DNA of 43,135 bases from NCBI GenBank assembly GCA_036752465.1, contig DAIOSQ010000001.1:1-43135 (forward strand), written 5' to 3'. A model generated the notes under the pieces. That model made no database searches. It saw nothing but the letters and a program-made list of their open reading frames with translations, and was not told where the DNA came from. This document shows, in pieces, positions 1 through 8,896 of this stretch. The stretch is from DAIOSQ01 sp036752465. GTDB taxonomy: Bacteria > Pseudomonadota > Gammaproteobacteria > Legionellales > Legionellaceae. Both the position numbers and the translations under genes were made by a program. Positions within the stretch are counted from its first letter, which is position 1; every line of letters starts with the position of its first letter.

Positions 1-2111
1 GGTGCAAAAACTTGCAAATAATCCCCTGCAGCCACGCCTAGTGCCGATATTCGTGTAAGGGACGGATTGTAACGAGTCACCATGGTGCCTGGATTGATGT
101 TGCCTAAATGTAGCTTTTTGACCATTTTAAGCGCTTTTTCTGGCACATCTCCTTCACCCGACCACAAAAACATGCGGCAGGATTTGTTAGCAGGGGCCAA
201 GTTTTTGTTGATATAGTCAACCGATCCGTTGATTTCTGCTGCTAAGGCAAAGCGGTAATTGGGGATAGGTAGAATATAAGGATTTTTACCTTTGCCCTGA
301 AAAGATGCAGCATCTTTCCAATTGAACGGATGACTAAAGGTATGACTGGCAATTTCTACCTGCGGGAGAGCAAAGATGCGGCGTGCTATGGCTTCTAACG
401 CCGGTGATGCGTCCGGATGCAAGCCGTTGCTCGCGGTTTCACCCTGGATAATTGAAACGGTAATGGGCAATGGATAGCGTTGGATAATTTTTTCAAGCAT
501 GATCTCGCCGGTATAGGGCGCACCAAACCACTCGCCTTGATTAGAAAAGCCATCGCCATCGACATGCGCAAACATCAAGCGTAGACCATTTTCGGTGGTG
601 GTATCTGGTATCGGTATTTTCGGCAGCTGTAAGGCTTGTTGAAAGAATGCAAATGGGTTAATGGCCCAATGATACTGACCTTCGCCGACACTGGGTAAAA
701 ATCCCGGCCCCATATAATAACCGCCCCAGGGCATAATGCCGGCAATATCATAGAGTAAGCCAATATTGTCGCGCACTCGCAACAACGGTATGCCACGCGG
801 TGCTTGGATCTGGACTGCGACTTCATTATTGATGTTGCGCCCAGGCGCAATTTCATAGCCGATCATGGGGGATTGATAGACCACTTTTTTGGCCAAGTGT
901 TTATGGGTCAGCATTGGTAGACTCAGACCGAATGGTTGTAAACTTTGACTGCTCAGCATAAAACCAAAATCGTTGAGAATGAGTATGGGTATGTGTTGTT
1001 GCATTTGTTGCCGATACCACTGCTGTAACGCATGTTGTCTGGTTAATAAAATCCCATTAATTGACATGATAATTCCGGCATAGTGCTGGGGTGACAGATG
1101 TTGCGGTAAGGGCTCATTGATATTTCGTAATTCGACAGTATAGCCAAGGTAATTTAACGGCATGGTATAAAATTTTACTGCGGGTGATCCCATTTTTTCG
1201 TCTTGATCTGCTAATTTACCATTGTAAAGGATCAAAATTTTACGTGCCAAAGCCTGGGACGGTTGCAGATAGATGGCATCAAGCTTGGCATTGGTTATCC
1301 AGGGTTCACAACCCAAGGCACGAATCTTTCCCACCAGCGATGCGATCGCGGGTGGATCTGGGTGATCCATATAATCAATGATGGTTACTGGAACTGCCAG
1401 TTTTTGTGCGGTGCGGATCGCCGCCAGCACGTAGCGTCTGGCCTGCTCGGGTACTTGAAAATAACGTTGTTTTTGGTTATCCCAACCATAAAATACTGAC
1501 TCTACCGTGATTCCATGGATCACGTGATGCAGCGCAGGTAATAACTCAAAGCCACGGTTGAGCAATATATGTGCTGATGGATGGCGTTGTTTGATTGCTT
1601 GAATGGTTGCAATCATGGCTTGTTGTTGTTTGTGTTGCAAGGCTGCATCATGAATGACTTGCTTATAAGAGTCCAAAGTATCCAGATAAAAGCCACGATA
1701 ACCTTTTTGCCAGAGCGGATCTATGACTTGCTGCATAAAAAAAGACCGCCAGTCTTGCTGTGTTTGATCGATAATTCGGGTATGCCAGGCCCGATTTTCA
1801 CCTAAAATCCAGGCTGGTTTGATGGCTTTTTGGTACATATCTAGCGAGTAAACCTCACCCAAAGAGACATAGGCAATCGCTTGACGATAGGTGGTATTAA
1901 ATTGTTTGGGATCAACTGCATCATTGGGTTGTACGATGACCGTGTCATATAACCGTAGTAGCGGAGTTGGCTTGTCGCCATAATACAAAGCCACTGCGGG
2001 CAAACCATATTGTCCATGAGCGGCGTCCAGCATACATAATTGCAGCAAACAAGCCAGGCAGGCGCGGCTTAATAATAGGCGGTCATGCTTGCTATATGGC
2101 TGGTTTAACAT
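1..2111 (-). CDS. pelA: PelA-like bifunctional glycoside hydrolase / polysaccharide deacetylase (3' end beyond window)
   Basis: This frame stays open for 703 codons from the ATG at 2111 to the left edge, so the C-terminus is missing. Residues 1-33 look like a signal peptide. Residues about 38-285 resemble the GH114-like hydrolase domain of PelA, with acidic candidates D144 (FYLDTLDSY) and E204 (TVESVF). Residues about 508-700 resemble the PelA deacetylase, with HVDGDGF (D518, D520) and SHTFSH (H590, H594). The D518-H590 and H590-H594 spacings match the metal and base residues I recall for Pseudomonas PelA (D528, D530, H600, H604). PelA trims and deacetylates the cationic GalNAc/GlcNAc polymer Pel in the periplasm. 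The ATG overlaps the end of the upstream epimerase gene by 7 bases, so the two are probably translationally coupled. A related PelA-like family outside true Pel loci is possible, and the missing left flank would decide. Confidence 0.82.
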   Translation of the reverse strand, partial: MLNQPYSKHDRLLLSRACLACLLQLCMLDAAHGQYGLPAVALYYGDKPTPLLRLYDTVIVQPNDAVDPKQFNTTYRQAIAYVSLGEVYSLDMYQKAIKPAWILGENRAWHTRIIDQTQQDWRSFFMQQVIDPLWQKGYRGFYLDTLDSYKQVIHDAALQHKQQQAMIATIQAIKQRHPSAHILLNRGFELLPALHHVIHGITVESVFYGWDNQKQRYFQVPEQARRYVLAAIRTAQKLAVPVTIIDYMDHPDPPAIASLVGKIRALGCEPWITNAKLDAIYLQPSQALARKILILYNGKLADQDEKMGSPAVKFYTMPLNYLGYTVELRNINEPLPQHLSPQHYAGIIMSINGILLTRQHALQQWYRQQMQQHIPILILNDFGFMLSSQSLQPFGLSLPMLTHKHLAKKVVYQSPMIGYEIAPGRNINNEVAVQIQAPRGIPLLRVRDNIGLLYDIAGIMPWGGYYMGPGFLPSVGEGQYHWAINPFAFFQQALQLPKIPIPDTTTENGLRLMFAHVDGDGFSNQGEWFGAPYTGEIMLEKIIQRYPLPITVSIIQGETASNGLHPDASPALEAIARRIFALPQVEIASHTFSHPFNWKDAASFQGKGKNPYILPIPNYRFALAAEINGSVDYINKNLAPANKSCRMFLWSGEGDVPEKALKMVKKLHLGNINPGTMVTRYNPSLTRISALGVAAGDYLQVFA

Positions 2112-3106
2112 GTTTCCTGCAGGATTAAGCCGACAATTTTACTAATTCCCTGTTCGATATTAAATTTTGGTTCAAAGCCCAGCAATTCGCGTGCTTTGCT
2201 GATATCTGCTCGAGAATGAAGCAACTCTCCTTGTGCAGTTTTTTGTGAAATTGGCGTTTGACTCTTGATGTTTAATGCCTTAAGCAACAAAGCATACACC
2301 TGACTCAACAGGCTTTCTTCCCCGGTAGCAATATTGTACACCGTGTTGATTGCTGCTGGATTGGTGGTTGTGGCAGCTAAAATATTGGCATCAACCACAT
2401 CTTCGACGTAGCAAAAATCGCGGGACTGCTGATGTTCATCGTGGATATAGGTTGGTTTGTGTTGTATCAATTCATGGATCCAGCGGATGATTACCGCCGC
2501 GTACGGGCTACTTGCTTCTTGTCTGGGACCATAAATGTTGAAGTAGCGAAGACCGACAGTTTCTAAGCCGTAACACGCCGAAAACGTTTTCGCGTAAATT
2601 TCGTTCATATACTTGGTCGCACTATAGGGCGATAATATATGCACGAGTTGGTTCTCTTGGCTAGGTAATTGCTTGGCATTGCCATAGACCGCGCACGAGG
2701 AAGCATAGATAAAACGCTTGACTTGCTGATGGCGCGCAGCTTCTAACATATTGTAAAAGCCATCGATATTGATTTCATGGGTTAAGCGCGTTTGCTCTAC
2801 CGATTTTGGAATACTCGAGAGCGCAGCTTGGTGTAGCACAAAATCAACACTCTGTGAGACCTTGTCGCAGGTGATTTGATGACGAATATCCCCTTCGACA
2901 AACGTAAAGTTTTGCTGTTGTAGTGGGCTCACATGGGCCAACGCCTGCTGCAAATTGTGGACAGTGCCCGTATAAAAATTATCAATACCAATTACTTTCT
3001 GATTTTGTTTTAACAAGGTTTCCAGCAAATTAGAGCCAATAAATCCTGCGACCCCAGTGATCAACCAGCTGTATGTTTTAGTACTCAGTTGTGTGTGCGT
3101 GCGCAT
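2105..3106 (-). CDS. pelX: UDP-N-acetylglucosamine C4-epimerase-like protein (PelX/WbpP type)
   Basis: A 333-residue extended short-chain dehydrogenase. It has the NAD-binding GVAGFIG motif at residues 18-24, the SSCAVYG strand at 136-142, and the catalytic YSATK pair Y161/K165. LSSIPKSV near 97-103 and FNIYGPRQ near 189-196 are typical of UDP-GlcNAc/UDP-Glc C4-epimerases of the WbpP/Gne type. The ATG at 3106 is preceded by AGGAAG. The gene directly precedes and overlaps the PelA-like gene. In some Pel loci an accessory epimerase, PelX, makes UDP-GalNAc for Pel synthesis, and this context supports that role here. The PelX assignment is inference from neighbourhood. The epimerase fold is directly visible, but the substrate could also be UDP-glucose or UDP-glucuronate. 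Confidence 0.8.
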   Translation of the reverse strand: MRTHTQLSTKTYSWLITGVAGFIGSNLLETLLKQNQKVIGIDNFYTGTVHNLQQALAHVSPLQQQNFTFVEGDIRHQITCDKVSQSVDFVLHQAALSSIPKSVEQTRLTHEINIDGFYNMLEAARHQQVKRFIYASSCAVYGNAKQLPSQENQLVHILSPYSATKYMNEIYAKTFSACYGLETVGLRYFNIYGPRQEASSPYAAVIIRWIHELIQHKPTYIHDEHQQSRDFCYVEDVVDANILAATTTNPAAINTVYNIATGEESLLSQVYALLLKALNIKSQTPISQKTAQGELLHSRADISKARELLGFEPKFNIEQGISKIVGLILQETC

Positions 3107-3314
3107 GATATCTTCCTGATAATGTGCATGTGTGTAGCCCTCATTTTTATAACATAATTTACCCTTATACCGTAGTACAATATTGGTCTTGTGAAAAAAA
3201 GACGTTACTTTCTACCAATTTTGAACAAATTAGCAATAAAAACTTGATACATTTTCTCTATCAGGCGATGAGCCTGGGTTGCGAGTTGTGGTTGCGCAGC
3301 GGTATCTTATTGGA

Positions 3315-3330
3315 TGAGGCCTCCGCCTCA
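3315..3330. repeat. Short perfect hairpin in the intergenic gap
   Basis: TGAGGC, a 4-base loop, then GCCTCA form a perfect 6-bp stem. It lies just beyond the stop of the L,D-transpeptidase gene at 3340 on the minus strand. No T-run follows on either strand, so it is not a standard intrinsic terminator. It may still mark a 3' end. The rest of the 233-base gap (3107-3339) shows no convincing gene. Confidence 0.4.
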
Positions 3331-3339
3331 CGGGTGCTC

Positions 3340-4602
3340 TTATAGACCAAGCCAACGGATAAACTCATGGGTGGTTTTGAGCGATAAGCTTTTTCTGCCG
3401 GAGACCTCCAGGCTATATGGTTGATCTAACCCCTGTAGATTGTGGTTAATGTTGGTAACTTTGCCAATATTAACTATCGTCATTTGCGTGAGGTAATAAC
3501 CGCGGTTCATTTTCATCACCGGTATAACAAACCGCAGAGCCTGGAGATTGATAGGTGGCTGTCCATCGTGCGCAGCCATAGGTTGAATTCTGATGTGTTC
3601 GAGCTCTGCTGCTGTGAGTACAATGTATTCTTTTTCGTTAATTTGTCTGCGCAACATGCGTTCAAGAGGTGCTGGCTGTTTGAATAAAATCATGTATTGG
3701 TCTGCTGCAAGCACGACGACGGGTTCATTTTCTTCGTGGCGATTATTTTTATTGTAATCCACATACAGAATTTCTTCTCTGAGAGGGTCATCCGGCTGTA
3801 AAAATGGCTTAAACAAATCTGTGGTAGGCATTTTTTGTCCAAAAAACCCGCAGTTTAAAAATTTTGATTGCCGAAACCATCGTTCACTGGGGTAATAGAT
3901 AATTAGCAAGGATTCATTTTTTATCGTGTTGATAATGTCGGTACTTAACTCAAGTGGTAATGCCGGGCATCCCCAACTACGCCCAGCTCTGCCATATTTT
4001 TTGATAAAGACTTCGTTTACATACCAACCACCATGCATGACCACTGCGCGGTTTTCGGCATTGTCGTTAAACCCAACATCCAAACCAGTTAATTTGAGCG
4101 AAACGCCATCACGCCCATAGTAGCTTTGTGAGGTGGCATAGGTACCGATGCTGCTGCTGCGACTATTGGACCTATTGGAAAAATAATTGGCATATAATGC
4201 CCCAGACCTCAGACCATGTGATACGTAGGTGTGGTATAATAACCGGTTGTTGCTTAGATCAAATACCCACAGTCTTTTTTTATTAGAAGGCAAGGAGTAA
4301 TCAATAACTGTTAAGATGTTATTGTTTTCTGTGTCCGCACGATGGCCGCAAGATAGCACGGTGATGACTTTGCTGATCACAGCTTCACTCATCGTTGGCG
4401 CTGAGGTGTGTAGCATGGTTTGGATATCCAGCAATGAGTGATTGGCGTAGGTCAGCAATCCCAATTTTTGAACGATAGCAATATTAGTCAACCACATGGG
4501 TTCACGGCTAATGTTTGTGCTTATGTTGACCGGACCAGGTAGTGGAGAGGCATAACCCAGTGCAGCCACTGCCAACATGCCAAACAGCAGCGCTACCCTC
4601 AT
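3340..4602 (-). CDS. Murein L,D-transpeptidase-like protein (YkuD_2) with C-terminal extension
   Basis: A 420-residue protein with a signal peptide (residues 1-19, ending near YAS). The catalytic block of the YkuD_2 family is visible: VVMHGG with H190, then GRAGRSWGCPAL with R208 and the nucleophile C212. Such enzymes form or edit 3-3 peptidoglycan cross-links, or attach proteins to the wall, in the periplasm. YkuD_2 proteins are usually about 200-250 residues. This one continues about 170 residues past the domain with no recognised motif, ending in a stretch rich in hydrophobic and basic residues. The ATG at 4602 follows AAGGAA at a good distance. No obvious operon partner: the next gene upstream is divergent. 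Confidence 0.8.
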   Translation of the reverse strand: MRVALLFGMLAVAALGYASPLPGPVNISTNISREPMWLTNIAIVQKLGLLTYANHSLLDIQTMLHTSAPTMSEAVISKVITVLSCGHRADTENNNILTVIDYSLPSNKKRLWVFDLSNNRLLYHTYVSHGLRSGALYANYFSNRSNSRSSSIGTYATSQSYYGRDGVSLKLTGLDVGFNDNAENRAVVMHGGWYVNEVFIKKYGRAGRSWGCPALPLELSTDIINTIKNESLLIIYYPSERWFRQSKFLNCGFFGQKMPTTDLFKPFLQPDDPLREEILYVDYNKNNRHEENEPVVVLAADQYMILFKQPAPLERMLRRQINEKEYIVLTAAELEHIRIQPMAAHDGQPPINLQALRFVIPVMKMNRGYYLTQMTIVNIGKVTNINHNLQGLDQPYSLEVSGRKSLSLKTTHEFIRWLGL

Positions 4603-4905
4603 GTTGTTTATTCCTTAAATCAGATCGTATCTACAGTATATACCCATTTTTCTTGAAGATGCTCATGTTGCGCGTGCCATGTTTACCACGGATGTGCCGT
4701 GGCAAAATTTCTTGCGCTAGCGACGCGTGACATTGGTTTCACTATGGGCTAGATTGAATCTAACGGGGTACCTGACGAAGCGTAATTGTTTGGTTAGGGT
4801 AAGTTTAACGATTATTTATAACGATGCGAAGTGAGTGATGACAGTACCAGAAAAGATTAGATACGCCAACTACAGCCTTTGCATATGGCGAAGGGGGAAC
4901 TGACG
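4603..4905. other. Divergent intergenic region (303 bases) with a hairpin
   Basis: This stretch separates the minus-strand transpeptidase from the plus-strand DUF4239 genes and should carry both promoters. CCACGG (4686-4691) and CCGTGG (4697-4702) form a perfect 6-bp stem with a 5-base loop. It sits between T-rich and A-rich flanks and could be an operator or a weak bidirectional terminator. I found no pair of -35/-10 boxes good enough to call, and no coding sequence. Confidence 0.4.
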
Positions 4906-5721
4906 ATGGTTTCTGATTTCACACATACCATGCAAAAAATGGTCACAAATATTTCTTTTTCTGATGGTTTTTTAATTTGTCTATTCACATTGTTATTTGT
5001 TTCTGTATGCGGCCATTTCTTCTTTAAAAGAATTCATGTGTACACAACTGATAAATTGCAAGAAACATTGCTATTATTTTTAGGTATTGTCAGCAGTAGT
5101 CTATTTTATTTCATGATTTTTATTTCTATGAACGTTTGGAAATATACGCAGGACGTCTTAGAAAATTCGGCAAGAGAAGCCAGTGCTTTGGTAGCTCTAT
5201 GGCATTTTGTCAACAGTGCTCAGAATGAGCAAGCGCCTTTGATACGGTATGCCCTCGAGCAATATGTGGGGATCATCAAAGGATCCGGGGTGCGAGCTAT
5301 GAATCTGGGAGAAGACTTACCAAAGGAACAAGAAATATGGGCCAAGCTGTATTTGGCGGTTGATCAGGTGGCGAAGCTACCTGCATTGCAAAATTCATTT
5401 TTTTATAGTCATTTAGTCACCGTTATGGACAGCCTTGTGTACTACAGAAAATCACGTTGGGTTTCGTTGCGTGGTATTGTGCCGTTAGAGCTCAGGCGAG
5501 GCGTCGTCCTGCTTTGCCTGCTCATGGTATTTTCTTTGGGCATTTTTTTTCGAGCTGGGCACATGGTCGTTACGTTTGGCGTAGTCGGCTATATAGTTAT
5601 TCTCGCATTTGGACTAGACTTTATATTGATGCTAGAGTTTCCATATACCGGAATTGCATCAAATGTAGGTATCCATAACCTCTATTCCCATGGTCCTTTG
5701 GGGCAAATTCCCTCTATTTAA
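4906..5721 (+). CDS. DUF4239/bestrophin-like membrane protein, copy 1
   Basis: A 271-residue protein with about four membrane segments: residues 18-40, 55-80, 195-217 and 222-245. Between the second and third is a soluble helical part with the signature of DUF4239 (PF14023): acidic-Ala-Ser followed by a YVGIIKGSGVRAMNL segment. Family members normally have an EW pair before the AM, and copies 2 and 3 keep it (PEW), whereas this copy has GV. NCBI describes this family as bestrophin-like, but its function is unknown. The start at 4906 is chosen because AAGGGGG lies 7-8 bases upstream; an ATG at 4885 and a TTG at 4879 are in frame but lack a good site. It is the most diverged of three tandem paralogues. 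Confidence 0.75.
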   Translation: MVSDFTHTMQKMVTNISFSDGFLICLFTLLFVSVCGHFFFKRIHVYTTDKLQETLLLFLGIVSSSLFYFMIFISMNVWKYTQDVLENSAREASALVALWHFVNSAQNEQAPLIRYALEQYVGIIKGSGVRAMNLGEDLPKEQEIWAKLYLAVDQVAKLPALQNSFFYSHLVTVMDSLVYYRKSRWVSLRGIVPLELRRGVVLLCLLMVFSLGIFFRAGHMVVTFGVVGYIVILAFGLDFILMLEFPYTGIASNVGIHNLYSHGPLGQIPSI

Positions 5722-5803
5722 GCCGACGATATCCGGAGTATCTGAGTACATACCCTATCTATGTGCTATATTTTATTTAAGTTGCTTGACTCTAGAGGTG
5801 CCT

Positions 5804-6655
5804 ATGTCTGCTAACTTTGAGTGGTTGGTGCGCGCTTTGGACAATGGCGTTTCATTTTGGTTGGGGTTTGTCATCTCTTCGTTCGTGCTCTTTTTTTTTA
5901 CATTTCTCGGTCATTTTTTATTTAAGCCAATCAGTGATTTTTTTTCTGTGAAGTTGCAAGAGTCATTGATGGTATTTTTGGGCATCATCAGCAGTAGTTT
6001 ATATATTTTAATCATTTTTGTGACCATGAATGTGTGGGGCTATCTACAGGAGACCTCAAAAAACTCCATGCAAGAAGCTAGCTCATTGGCGAATCTTATA
6101 GAGCTGGCAAGTCGACATACTGATAAGCAATCACAACAAATTGTAAGGGCAGTTGGCCTCTATGTGGCCACTATCAGAGGACCGGAATGGTTAGCTATGA
6201 GTAAAGGGTATAGTTTGATCTCGGAACGCAAGGCTTGGTATGCGCTGGTGCTTGCGGTCGACACTATCGCACAGGATTCCAAGCTTGCAAACACGGTCTA
6301 TTGCAGTCACATCTTGGATAATTTAGAAAAGTTGACGCTGTATCGGAATTTTCGGTTGCAAGCCATTGGCAGTATTGTACCTCCAGGGTTACGACAAGCA
6401 CTGATCATTTTTTCTGTGTTGGTATCTCTTTTTTTGGGTATATTTACGGGCAAAAATAACTCGCACAATATTATGGCGATTGGCACATTTATCGTTTTTT
6501 TAGCGTTTAATTTATCGTTGGCTTTGATGATAGACTTTCCATTTTCGGGGATTTCTGTGCACAGAGAGATTTACTACATGGGTGTTTTACAAGAGCTTCC
6601 AGAGCTAGAAAATAACGGCTCGATGCCAACTGAAAAAATTGGCCAGTTGCCCTAG
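5804..6655 (+). CDS. DUF4239/bestrophin-like membrane protein, copy 2
   Basis: A 283-residue paralogue of the flanking genes with four predicted membrane segments. It has the conserved stretches SLMVFLGIISSSLYILIIF in the second segment, MNVWGYLQE, EASSLANLI, YVATIRGPEWLAM and a C-terminal ALMIDFPFSGI. The PEWxAM and EASxL elements match DUF4239. The ATG at 5804 has AGAGGTG just upstream and gives exactly the length of copy 3. A longer frame opening at 5690 would overlap copy 1 and is not preferred. The gap to copy 1 is 82 bases and to copy 3 is 62 bases, consistent with one transcript. Function is unknown; bestrophin-like anion transport is only a hint from the family name. Confidence 0.78.
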   Translation: MSANFEWLVRALDNGVSFWLGFVISSFVLFFFTFLGHFLFKPISDFFSVKLQESLMVFLGIISSSLYILIIFVTMNVWGYLQETSKNSMQEASSLANLIELASRHTDKQSQQIVRAVGLYVATIRGPEWLAMSKGYSLISERKAWYALVLAVDTIAQDSKLANTVYCSHILDNLEKLTLYRNFRLQAIGSIVPPGLRQALIIFSVLVSLFLGIFTGKNNSHNIMAIGTFIVFLAFNLSLALMIDFPFSGISVHREIYYMGVLQELPELENNGSMPTEKIGQLP

Positions 6656-6717
6656 CTATATGCGCAATCGGTGATTATGTTGTATGCTGGGTACATTAAC
6701 TTTGGTGAGCGGATACC

Positions 6718-7569
6718 ATGCTGAGTGACTTTACGCGGGAGCTTCGATATATAAATGACACGCTGCCTTTTGGCGAGTATTTTCTGTCGTGTGTTGTTGT
6801 TCTTGGTTGCGCTACCTTGTTCGGGTTTTTTTTATTCAGACCCTTGCGAGCAGTTTTTGCTGACACGTTACATCAGTCCTTGATGATATTTTTAGGTATC
6901 ATCAGCAGTGGGTTGTATATTTTAATCATTTTTGTGATCATGAATGTTTGGGGATATTTGCAGGAAGTCTCAAAAAACGCAACGTTGGAAGCCAGTACAT
7001 TAGAAAGTCTCATTGGGTGGACAAGCCAATATGATGATGCGCTTTCAAAACAAACGTTACAATCAGCTGCTATGTATGTGGCCCTTATCAGAGGGCCGGA
7101 ATGGCGAGCAATGAGTCTTGGTTACACCTTGCCAGAAGAACGACAGGCTTGGTATGCGCTGAACCGTGCGGTCTTCAATCTCAGCAAGTTACCGGGGGCT
7201 GTCAACTCGCTCTATATTAGCCACAGCCTGACTTATTTAGAAAATTTGACGAGTTATCGAAATTTTCGCATACAAGGCATGAGTAGCATCGTCCCCATAA
7301 GCTTGCGGCGTGCGATCATTGTTTTTTCTGTTTTGGTTGCTTGTTTACTCGGTATTTTCTGTCGAACAAAAGATCTGCCCAGTATGATTGCGATCGGCAC
7401 ATTTAATCTTTTTTTAGCGTTTGTGCTATCCATGGCGTTGATGATTGATTTTCCATATTCTGGCATTACGGTGAATAGAGACATCTACTATTCGGGTATT
7501 TTGCAACGGTTGCCTGATATAGATAGCAAAGGATTGTTGCAAACTGAACAACTGGGTAAGTTGCCATAG
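6718..7569 (+). CDS. DUF4239/bestrophin-like membrane protein, copy 3
   Basis: A 283-residue paralogue, closest to copy 2. It keeps SLMIFLGIISSGLYILIIF, MNVWGYLQE, YVALIRGPEWRAM, YRNFRIQGMSSIVP and ALMIDFPYSGI, and shares the C-terminal pattern TEQLGKLP with the TEKIGQLP of copy 2. Four membrane segments with a soluble helical region between the second and third are expected. The ATG at 6718 follows GGTGAG at a usable distance. An 82-base gap containing a small inverted repeat (7582-7605) separates it from lolC. Its role is unknown. Confidence 0.78.
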   Translation: MLSDFTRELRYINDTLPFGEYFLSCVVVLGCATLFGFFLFRPLRAVFADTLHQSLMIFLGIISSGLYILIIFVIMNVWGYLQEVSKNATLEASTLESLIGWTSQYDDALSKQTLQSAAMYVALIRGPEWRAMSLGYTLPEERQAWYALNRAVFNLSKLPGAVNSLYISHSLTYLENLTSYRNFRIQGMSSIVPISLRRAIIVFSVLVACLLGIFCRTKDLPSMIAIGTFNLFLAFVLSMALMIDFPYSGITVNRDIYYSGILQRLPDIDSKGLLQTEQLGKLP

Positions 7570-7581
7570 CAGCACTACCCA

Positions 7582-7605
7582 GTGAAGTTTATGCTTGAGC
7601 TTCAC
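7582..7605. repeat. Inverted repeat between copy 3 and lolC
   Basis: GTGAAG (7582-7587) and CTTCAC (7600-7605) can pair across a 12-base loop. There is no T-run, so a terminator is not supported. It may be a weak processing or attenuation structure before lolC. Confidence 0.25.
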
Positions 7606-7651
7606 CCGTAGACAAGGATAGAATAGCTTAACTTTCTTACTCGAAGTACAT

Positions 7652-8896
7652 ATGTTTTCTCCTGTGGCAATTTTTGTTGGACTTCGCTATACCCGTGCAA
7701 AAAAAAGAAATCACTTTGTTTCCTTTATTTCCTTAAGTTCTATGTTGGGTATTGGCCTTGGTGTGATGGTGCTGATTACTGTCTTGTCTGTGATGAATGG
7801 CTTTGATATCGAAATTCATAAACGATTTTTTGGCATGGCGGCTGAAATTACGGTGATGGATCGCAATGGTAAAATGCTGGATTGGCAGGCAGTGAAAGCG
7901 CGTGTATTGTCAGTGCCTGGCATTAAAGCTATTGCCCCTTTTATCGGTGGACAAGGGCTGTTGACGTTTGAAGGGCAAGTATTGCCTTTGGCTTTAACTG
8001 GAATATTGCCGGCAGAAGAAGAAGCCATCACACATTTGCAAGAAAAAATGCTCATCGGTGATCTGGGAAAGTTGTCACACTTTGGTATTGTTCTTGGCCG
8101 CGGGCTTGCTGACAACCTTGGGGTGATGATTGGCGACAAATTGACCTTGATGATCCCACAAGCCAGCGTAACACCGGCAGGTATGGTCCCCAGGTTTAAA
8201 CGTTTTACAGTTGCCGGAGTATTTTCCGCGGGCAATGGCTTTGGTTTCGATAACAAATTAGCCTTTATTGATATCAGCGATGCGCAGAAACTCATGCAAT
8301 TGGGCATGGGAGTGACGGGTCTTAAAATTAAAATCAATAATGTTTATCAAGCGCCCATGCTATCCAGGCAAATTGCCGAGCTGTTGGGGGATGCTTACCA
8401 AATCGAAAACTGGACGGATCAATACGGTGCTTTTTTTCATGCGGTCAAAATGGAAAAAACTATGATGTTTATGATACTCATTTTAATTATTGCGGTGGCA
8501 GCTTTTAATTTGGTGTCATCCTTAGTGATGGTAGTTAACGACAAACAGGCAGAAATTGCCATTTTGCGTACCATTGGTGCTACTCCAGGGTTGATTCTGC
8601 GTATTTTCATGGTGCAGGGGATGATGGTGGGCGTGGTCGGTAGCCTGATTGGGGTTCTTAGTGGTTTACTACTGGCGAATCATGCGACAGCGATTGTCAA
8701 TCGCTTGCAAGCTTTGTTTGGGGTGCGGGTATTGTCATCTAATATTTACTTTGTCGACTTTTTGCCTTCAAAAATTATGTGGAGTGATGTACTGGAGGTG
8801 TCTTTAGTTGCCTTGCTGCTGAGTTTTTTAGCCACCATTTATCCGGCATGGCGTGCTGCAAAAACTATTATTGCTGAGGCTTTGCATTATGAGTAA
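7652..8896 (+). CDS. lolC: Lipoprotein-releasing ABC transporter permease LolC/LolE (possibly LolF type)
   Basis: A 414-residue inner-membrane protein. An N-terminal membrane helix follows the family signature FVGLRYTRAKKRNHFVSFIS (residues 8-27). A large periplasmic domain comes next (about 50-265), then three further helices of the FtsX permease type (about 270-295, 320-345, 380-405). With LolD it extracts outer-membrane lipoproteins from the inner membrane and hands them to LolA. The usual second permease gene, lolE, does not follow lolD here. This arrangement occurs in species where one LolF homodimer replaces LolC and LolE, though a lolE elsewhere cannot be excluded. The stop overlaps the lolD start. 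Confidence 0.93.
   Translation: MFSPVAIFVGLRYTRAKKRNHFVSFISLSSMLGIGLGVMVLITVLSVMNGFDIEIHKRFFGMAAEITVMDRNGKMLDWQAVKARVLSVPGIKAIAPFIGGQGLLTFEGQVLPLALTGILPAEEEAITHLQEKMLIGDLGKLSHFGIVLGRGLADNLGVMIGDKLTLMIPQASVTPAGMVPRFKRFTVAGVFSAGNGFGFDNKLAFIDISDAQKLMQLGMGVTGLKIKINNVYQAPMLSRQIAELLGDAYQIENWTDQYGAFFHAVKMEKTMMFMILILIIAVAAFNLVSSLVMVVNDKQAEIAILRTIGATPGLILRIFMVQGMMVGVVGSLIGVLSGLLLANHATAIVNRLQALFGVRVLSSNIYFVDFLPSKIMWSDVLEVSLVALLLSFLATIYPAWRAAKTIIAEALHYE

Noticed and set aside
1184..1805. Several plus-strand frames of 60-80 codons
   Set aside because: They lie opposite the continuous 703-codon PelA-like frame, lack ribosome sites and have unnatural composition.
5690..5803. N-terminal extension of DUF4239 copy 2
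   Set aside because: It would overlap copy 1, and the ATG at 5804 has a good ribosome site and gives the same length as copy 3.
7816..8337. A 173-codon minus-strand frame inside lolC
   Set aside because: It is the antisense shadow of a well-conserved gene, with no start signal.
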